Below, in pieces: positions 60,435 through 64,000 of a stretch of DNA of 64,000 bases. Within the stretch, counting starts at the first letter, position 1; each line of letters begins with the position of its first letter. The notes under the pieces were generated by a model. That model had not been told where the DNA came from, ran no database searches, and worked only from the letters and a program-made list of their open reading frames with translations. Origin of the DNA: Arthrobacter sp. 31Y (GTDB lineage Bacteria > Actinomycetota > Actinomycetes > Actinomycetales > Micrococcaceae); assembly GCF_000526335.1 (NCBI RefSeq), contig NZ_JAFW01000001.1, forward strand, positions 4,774,001 through 4,838,000, in the 5' to 3' direction. The position numbers and the translations under genes were made by a program.

Positions 60435-61502
60435 TTAGATATCCAGTGCCACGCGCCGCTGCGGCGGAGGACCAACCACTGTCAGGTCCAGTTCAGCCTG
60501 GGCCCGGCCGAAGCCTTCCATGTCCATGTACGGTTCGCCGCCCTCGGTGTAGATGTAGTCCTCCGTGGGCTTGTTGAAGTATTCGAAGAAGCCGTTGAAG
60601 ACCGATGGCGTCAGGAAGCCCACCATCTGGGTGTTGTGCGCATCGAACGCGAAGGAATGGATGGTGCCGGCCGGGGCGTGGACAAAGTCGCCCTTGGTCA
60701 ACAGCATTTCGCGGCCGTTGGCGTAGAGCCACATCCGGCCCTCCGTGCACAGAAAGTTCTCAGTGTGCTCGGAATGGAAGTGCAGCGGAATGTACGGCGA
60801 CTTGGCGCCCTTGGTGTGCACCGCGAAGTAGTTATCACCGGTGTTCTGCGGACGCGAGAGGTAGGAGAACATGGTCTGGTAGCTAACCAACCGTTCTCCT
60901 TCGCCCGCACTGAGGAAGTACGGGGCCAACGACGCCGGGAGTCCTGCACTGTGCTGGAGGCCCGGTTGTACACGTTCAATGTCAGGGAAGGTGAGGCCGA
61001 ATTCGGCGCCCACTTCCACCTGCTCCTGGAGGCTTGGTTTGTGGCCGGCGTGGGCGGGCGGAACGTGGGAATCCAGTGGGGTCCCAATGCGCTCGTAGTA
61101 AGCCTCGGCCCCGCCCGGAGTCATCCAGTTGAGGAACCGCGTGTAGTGGCTGGCCATCCGGTAGGCGTGGGGCGTACCCGGAGGAATGACCACAGAATCT
61201 CCCGGGGTCAGGATGCGGCTTTCACCGGGCAGCCAGACGTGGAGAATTCCGTCGAAGACGTACAGGGTTTTATGTTCGATCGCGTGGGTGACAAACGGCG
61301 ATTCAGCTCCTATGCCGCCTGAGACGTACGCGGCGCTGAAGATGCCGCCGGTATCCGCTGCGCGGGCTATGACCGTGATCAACTGTCCGTTGATCTCATA
61401 CCTGGCTCCTTCACCGGAAGCCATGTAATAGGGGACCGCTTCGCCCGGAAGCGTGTTGGACAGGGGGAGTGCTTTGTTGATTTCCTCGACGCTGAGGGAC
61501 AT
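60435..61502 (-). CDS. Bicupin quercetin 2,3-dioxygenase-like enzyme
   Basis: 355 residues from ATG 61502, with AAGGAACAC upstream. There are two cupin domains. The C-terminal one has a complete metal site: PLHFHSEHTENFLCTEG (His241, His243, Glu248) and GTIHSF (His282). The N-terminal one is degenerate: VTHAIEHKTLYVFDG keeps His73 but has Lys at the Glu position, with His112 in GTPHAY. Size and bicupin layout match Bacillus QdoI-type quercetinases, which open the flavonol C ring with release of CO. The adjacent alpha-L-rhamnosidase supports a rutin/quercetin substrate. Cytoplasmic. Confidence 0.8.
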   Translation of the reverse strand: MSLSVEEINKALPLSNTLPGEAVPYYMASGEGARYEINGQLITVIARAADTGGIFSAAYVSGGIGAESPFVTHAIEHKTLYVFDGILHVWLPGESRILTPGDSVVIPPGTPHAYRMASHYTRFLNWMTPGGAEAYYERIGTPLDSHVPPAHAGHKPSLQEQVEVGAEFGLTFPDIERVQPGLQHSAGLPASLAPYFLSAGEGERLVSYQTMFSYLSRPQNTGDNYFAVHTKGAKSPYIPLHFHSEHTENFLCTEGRMWLYANGREMLLTKGDFVHAPAGTIHSFAFDAHNTQMVGFLTPSVFNGFFEYFNKPTEDYIYTEGGEPYMDMEGFGRAQAELDLTVVGPPPQRRVALDI

Positions 61503-61578
61503 GTGTTCCTTCTTTCCTTCGTCGGTCTGTGTGCCTGTTAGTAGCTTTGCTGATTGCGCCCGTGGCGCGGAGCGCTGT

Positions 61579-61593
61579 TTTCAATCATTGGAA
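61579..61593. promoter_or_regulatory. Candidate IclR operator, site 3
   Basis: TTTCAA-TCA-TTGGAA lies 76 bp upstream of the quercetinase-like start and overlaps the stop codon of the upstream GH78 gene. It implies a dedicated regulated promoter for the dioxygenase. Confidence 0.65.
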
Positions 61594-63864
61594 GGTCAGC
61601 TCAGCGGGGTGTCCGCTCCGGACATGCTGGCCCGGGCCCACAACTTCCTCGTCCAGGCCAGGAAGCCGCAGGACGGCTTCGCTGCCCTCCGGCACGGTGG
61701 CTGTGACTTCGAGGCGTCCGTCAACCAACTCCCACCTGACCGAAGCCTGTCCCAGTGGGGTTTCCACGCTGGTCTCCGCCCACTCCAAGCCGCCGCCGGG
61801 CCTGGGAGCGATGAGGATGCGCCGGTACCCCGGTTCCAGTGGTGCGAGGCCGCCGATGGTCCTGTGCATCCAATCCACCACAGCGCCCAACGCATAGTGG
61901 TTGAAGCTGGTCATTTCGCCGGGATTGATAGTGCCGTCGGGGAGCATTGAGTCCCAGCGTTCCCAGATGGTGGTGGCACCCATGGTCACCGAGTACAGCC
62001 ATGAAGGGTTTTCGGTTTGGAGCAGCAGGCGGTATGCCTCATCCAGGTGGCCTGTGTCCGTCAGCGCATCGGTGACAAAGGGTGTCCCCGCAAAGCCGGT
62101 GGAGATCCGGAAGCCTGACTTTGCCACCAGTTCCGCCAGCCGGTCACCGGCAAAATCACGGTCAGCGTCGCCGAGGATTCCGAACACGATAGCCAGCGCA
62201 TAGACAGTAGTGCAGTCGCTAAGGATGACCCCGTCCGACACATAGTGCTCCGTGAAAGAGGTTCGGAGCGCACCTGCCATGTCGCCAAACTCGGCGGCGG
62301 CGGCATCATCGCCCAGGACGGCTGCTGCGGAGGTCACCAATGATGCGGTCCGGAACGCGCACAGGGTAGCCACCACGTGTTTGTTGGCCTTGGCAGCCCA
62401 GGGCTGGTCCGGGGCGGCGTCGGGATCAAGCCAGTCACCAAACTGGAAGCCGGTGTCCCACAAACCGTTGGGGGAGAGCTTGCTCCGAAGCCGCCGGGCG
62501 TGCCCGGTCATGGAGTCGAACTGTTCCTCCAGCACACGCTTGTCCCCATAGGCAGTCCAGAGAGCCCACGGAACCCACACCGCGGCATCGCTCCACACCG
62601 CTGCTGTATCCGGGGCGCCAAACTCGGCAGGCTGTTCGATGTACTTCAGGACGTTAGGGACCACGAAGGGCACCAAATCGTTGTCATGCTTTTGCTCCAG
62701 CGCCAGGTCCCGCAGCCAATCCCTCAAAAAGTCGCGGCTGTCGAACAAGTACGCCGCGCTGGGCGCGAAGGCCGAAAGATCACCGGTCCAGCCCAGGCGT
62801 TCGTCGCGCTGAGGGCAGTCGGTGGGCACGTCCACAAAGTTGCCCCTCATGCCCCAGACTGCGTTCTGGTGAAGGCGGTTGAGCAGCGGATCGGAGGAAG
62901 AGAAGTGACCGATCCGCTTCATGTCAGAGCTGATAACGACGGCGGTCAGGCCGCCTTGGTCGCGGAGCGCGTCGATGCCGCCGGGCCATCCTTCAACTTC
63001 GGCGTAGCGGAAACCATGAAAGGTCAGGGTCGGCTCAAAGACGTCTTTTCCGCCTGACAACGTGAAGCGGTCTGTCGCTTCCGCCGAACGCAGCGGCCGG
63101 GTGCCCAGTTCGTCATCTTCCAGCACCTCCGCGTGGCGGATCGTCACCACATCACCTGCAGCGCCGGTCACCGATGCCTGGACCCAACCCACCAGGTTCT
63201 GGCCAAAGTCCACCAAGACCTTCCCCTCAGGCGACGTCCACACCTTCACCGGCTGCAGCTCCATTTGGCGGCGAACCGGAGGGCCGATGTAGGGCTCAAG
63301 GCGGCTGAGGTCGTCGTCGAGCGTGTGCACAGCGGACCACGCACCCGAGGTGAAACCTGGCGCCAGCCACGCGTCGTCGGAACGCCGGGCGTCAATGGAC
63401 TGGCCATCGTAGAGGTCGTTGGCAGTAGTGGCCGATGGGCCGGCGCTCCACGAGTCATCAGTGCCGATGATTTGCTGGTGTCCGTCGGAAAAGAGGACGC
63501 GGAGCTCCGCGAACGCGCCGAGTTCCTGACCGTAGTACTTGGACCCGCCGGACCACGCCAGCCGCCCCCGGTACCAGCCGTTCCCCAGCGCCAGCCCAAT
63601 GACCGTCGTCGTGCCGACCTTATCGGTAACGTCGAGCTCGCTGTACCTGACGCGCCACTCGTAACTCGACCAGCCGGGCGTCAGAAGGTCCTCAGAGGCA
63701 CGTTGGCCGTTGACCCATGCCTCCACCACTCCGAGTGCGGAGAGGAACAATGTGGCGGACTCAACGTCGCCGTGGCCTTCGTCAAGAACGAATTCGCCAC
63801 GGAGCAGTGGCGCTCCGTCGAACTCCGTGTCAGGGGCGATCATGCGGGCATGCCAGGTAGTCAT
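61585..63864 (-). CDS. GH78 alpha-L-rhamnosidase
   Basis: 759 residues from ATG 63864, with GGAGACC upstream. The catalytic region VPTDCPQRDERLGWTGDLSA is the GH78 hallmark with the general-acid Glu; WSDAAVWVPWALW and GFQFGDWLDPD line the (alpha/alpha)6 barrel, and TSFNHYALGAVVDWMHR marks its end. N-terminal beta domains include LGVVEAWVNGQRASEDLLTP. No signal peptide, so it acts on imported glycosides, releasing L-rhamnose from rutin-type flavonol rhamnosides. It is slightly shorter than many GH78 enzymes (850-1000), fitting loss of accessory domains. It is downstream of another minus-strand gene. Confidence 0.9.
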   Translation of the reverse strand: MTTWHARMIAPDTEFDGAPLLRGEFVLDEGHGDVESATLFLSALGVVEAWVNGQRASEDLLTPGWSSYEWRVRYSELDVTDKVGTTTVIGLALGNGWYRGRLAWSGGSKYYGQELGAFAELRVLFSDGHQQIIGTDDSWSAGPSATTANDLYDGQSIDARRSDDAWLAPGFTSGAWSAVHTLDDDLSRLEPYIGPPVRRQMELQPVKVWTSPEGKVLVDFGQNLVGWVQASVTGAAGDVVTIRHAEVLEDDELGTRPLRSAEATDRFTLSGGKDVFEPTLTFHGFRYAEVEGWPGGIDALRDQGGLTAVVISSDMKRIGHFSSSDPLLNRLHQNAVWGMRGNFVDVPTDCPQRDERLGWTGDLSAFAPSAAYLFDSRDFLRDWLRDLALEQKHDNDLVPFVVPNVLKYIEQPAEFGAPDTAAVWSDAAVWVPWALWTAYGDKRVLEEQFDSMTGHARRLRSKLSPNGLWDTGFQFGDWLDPDAAPDQPWAAKANKHVVATLCAFRTASLVTSAAAVLGDDAAAAEFGDMAGALRTSFTEHYVSDGVILSDCTTVYALAIVFGILGDADRDFAGDRLAELVAKSGFRISTGFAGTPFVTDALTDTGHLDEAYRLLLQTENPSWLYSVTMGATTIWERWDSMLPDGTINPGEMTSFNHYALGAVVDWMHRTIGGLAPLEPGYRRILIAPRPGGGLEWAETSVETPLGQASVRWELVDGRLEVTATVPEGSEAVLRLPGLDEEVVGPGQHVRSGHPAELTFQ

Positions 63865-63915
63865 CAGATGGTCTCCAGTTTCAGGGCGTGGGAGGGCATA
63901 CTCAGGCGCTCGCTG

Positions 63916-64000
63916 CTAGGCGGGCTGTTTGACGAGGGCAGCGGACTCGGCGACGTCGAGCGACGCACCGTTGTTCTGTGCGACCCCACCCAGCCAAGAG
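63916..64000 (-). CDS. C-terminal end of an upstream gene (5' part outside window)
   Basis: The minus strand is open from the window edge to a TAG at 63916-63918, giving the last 27 residues, SWLGGVAQNNGASLDVAESA followed by ALVKQPA. It ends 51 bp before the GH78 start on the same strand, so the two are likely co-transcribed. The fragment is too short to identify. Confidence 0.5.
   Translation of the reverse strand, partial: SWLGGVAQNNGASLDVAESAALVKQPA

Noticed and set aside
1..64000. tRNA, rRNA, IS element, prophage or toxin-antitoxin genes
   Set aside because: None recognised: no CCA-ending cloverleaf, transposase, integrase or typical toxin motif was found on reading. Very short or divergent cases could be missed.

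Overview
The window is high-GC, densely coded bacterial DNA with short intergenic gaps, many ATGA start/stop overlaps and Shine-Dalgarno-led genes. A fused OleB-OleC protein, a DtxR-type iron box, a MmyB-type regulator and actinobacterial transporter types point to a Micrococcaceae actinobacterium of the Arthrobacter/Paenarthrobacter/Pseudarthrobacter group. This genus-level call is inference from gene content. I see no rRNA, tRNA, CRISPR array, insertion sequence or prophage. The region reads as chromosomal catabolic and accessory gene content of a soil or plant-associated heterotroph.

Layout. 1-2.7 kb: the 5' part of a MocR/GntR regulator, divergent from a DapA-like lyase/aldolase and an MFS transporter. 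2.7-6.8 kb: a DUF808 membrane protein, an Hsp31/DJ-1 protein and a nitrilase-family amidohydrolase divergent from a LysR regulator. 7.0-18.1 kb: a LacI-controlled fructan (probably levan) operon with an oligopeptide-type ABC importer, a cytoplasmic GH32, a Tat-exported GH32 levan enzyme and a fructokinase. 18.1-25.5 kb: an aldo/keto reductase, a MmyB-type regulator beside an MFS gene remnant, a PrpF isomerase/dicarboxylate carrier/LysR group, and an MFS transporter. 25.6-30.6 kb: an oligopeptide/opine-type ABC importer behind a near-consensus DtxR/IdeR iron box. 30.8-36.1 kb: a ChaB protein, then the long-chain olefin operon oleA-oleBC-oleD. 36.2-48 kb: an APC permease, a decayed metallo-beta-lactamase gene, a small DUF2945 protein, an SQR-like flavoprotein, a cold-shock protein, a CPA2 antiporter, a LigD-type polymerase, small ORFs, pyruvate oxidase and a short UvrA paralogue.

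47.8-64 kb is the most interesting part. An IclR regulator is divergent from an ABC importer (with a fused permease-ATPase), two alpha/beta hydrolases, an FAH-family hydrolase, a flavin monooxygenase and a DUF3500 protein. Facing them are a bicupin quercetin 2,3-dioxygenase-like enzyme and a GH78 alpha-L-rhamnosidase. Together they read as a rutin/flavonol-glycoside uptake and degradation locus: remove rhamnose, open the flavonol ring, hydrolyse the depside ester, then oxidise the phloroglucinol-type ring. A 15-bp inverted repeat (TTTCAAYSATTGRAA) occurs in front of each of three transcription units here and is a strong candidate IclR operator.

A theme is that three separate family-5 (Dpp/Opp-like) ABC importers sit in loci that look unrelated to peptides: fructans, iron and flavonol glycosides. 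In two of them a hairpin separates the binding-protein gene from the first permease gene, a layout that usually gives excess binding protein.
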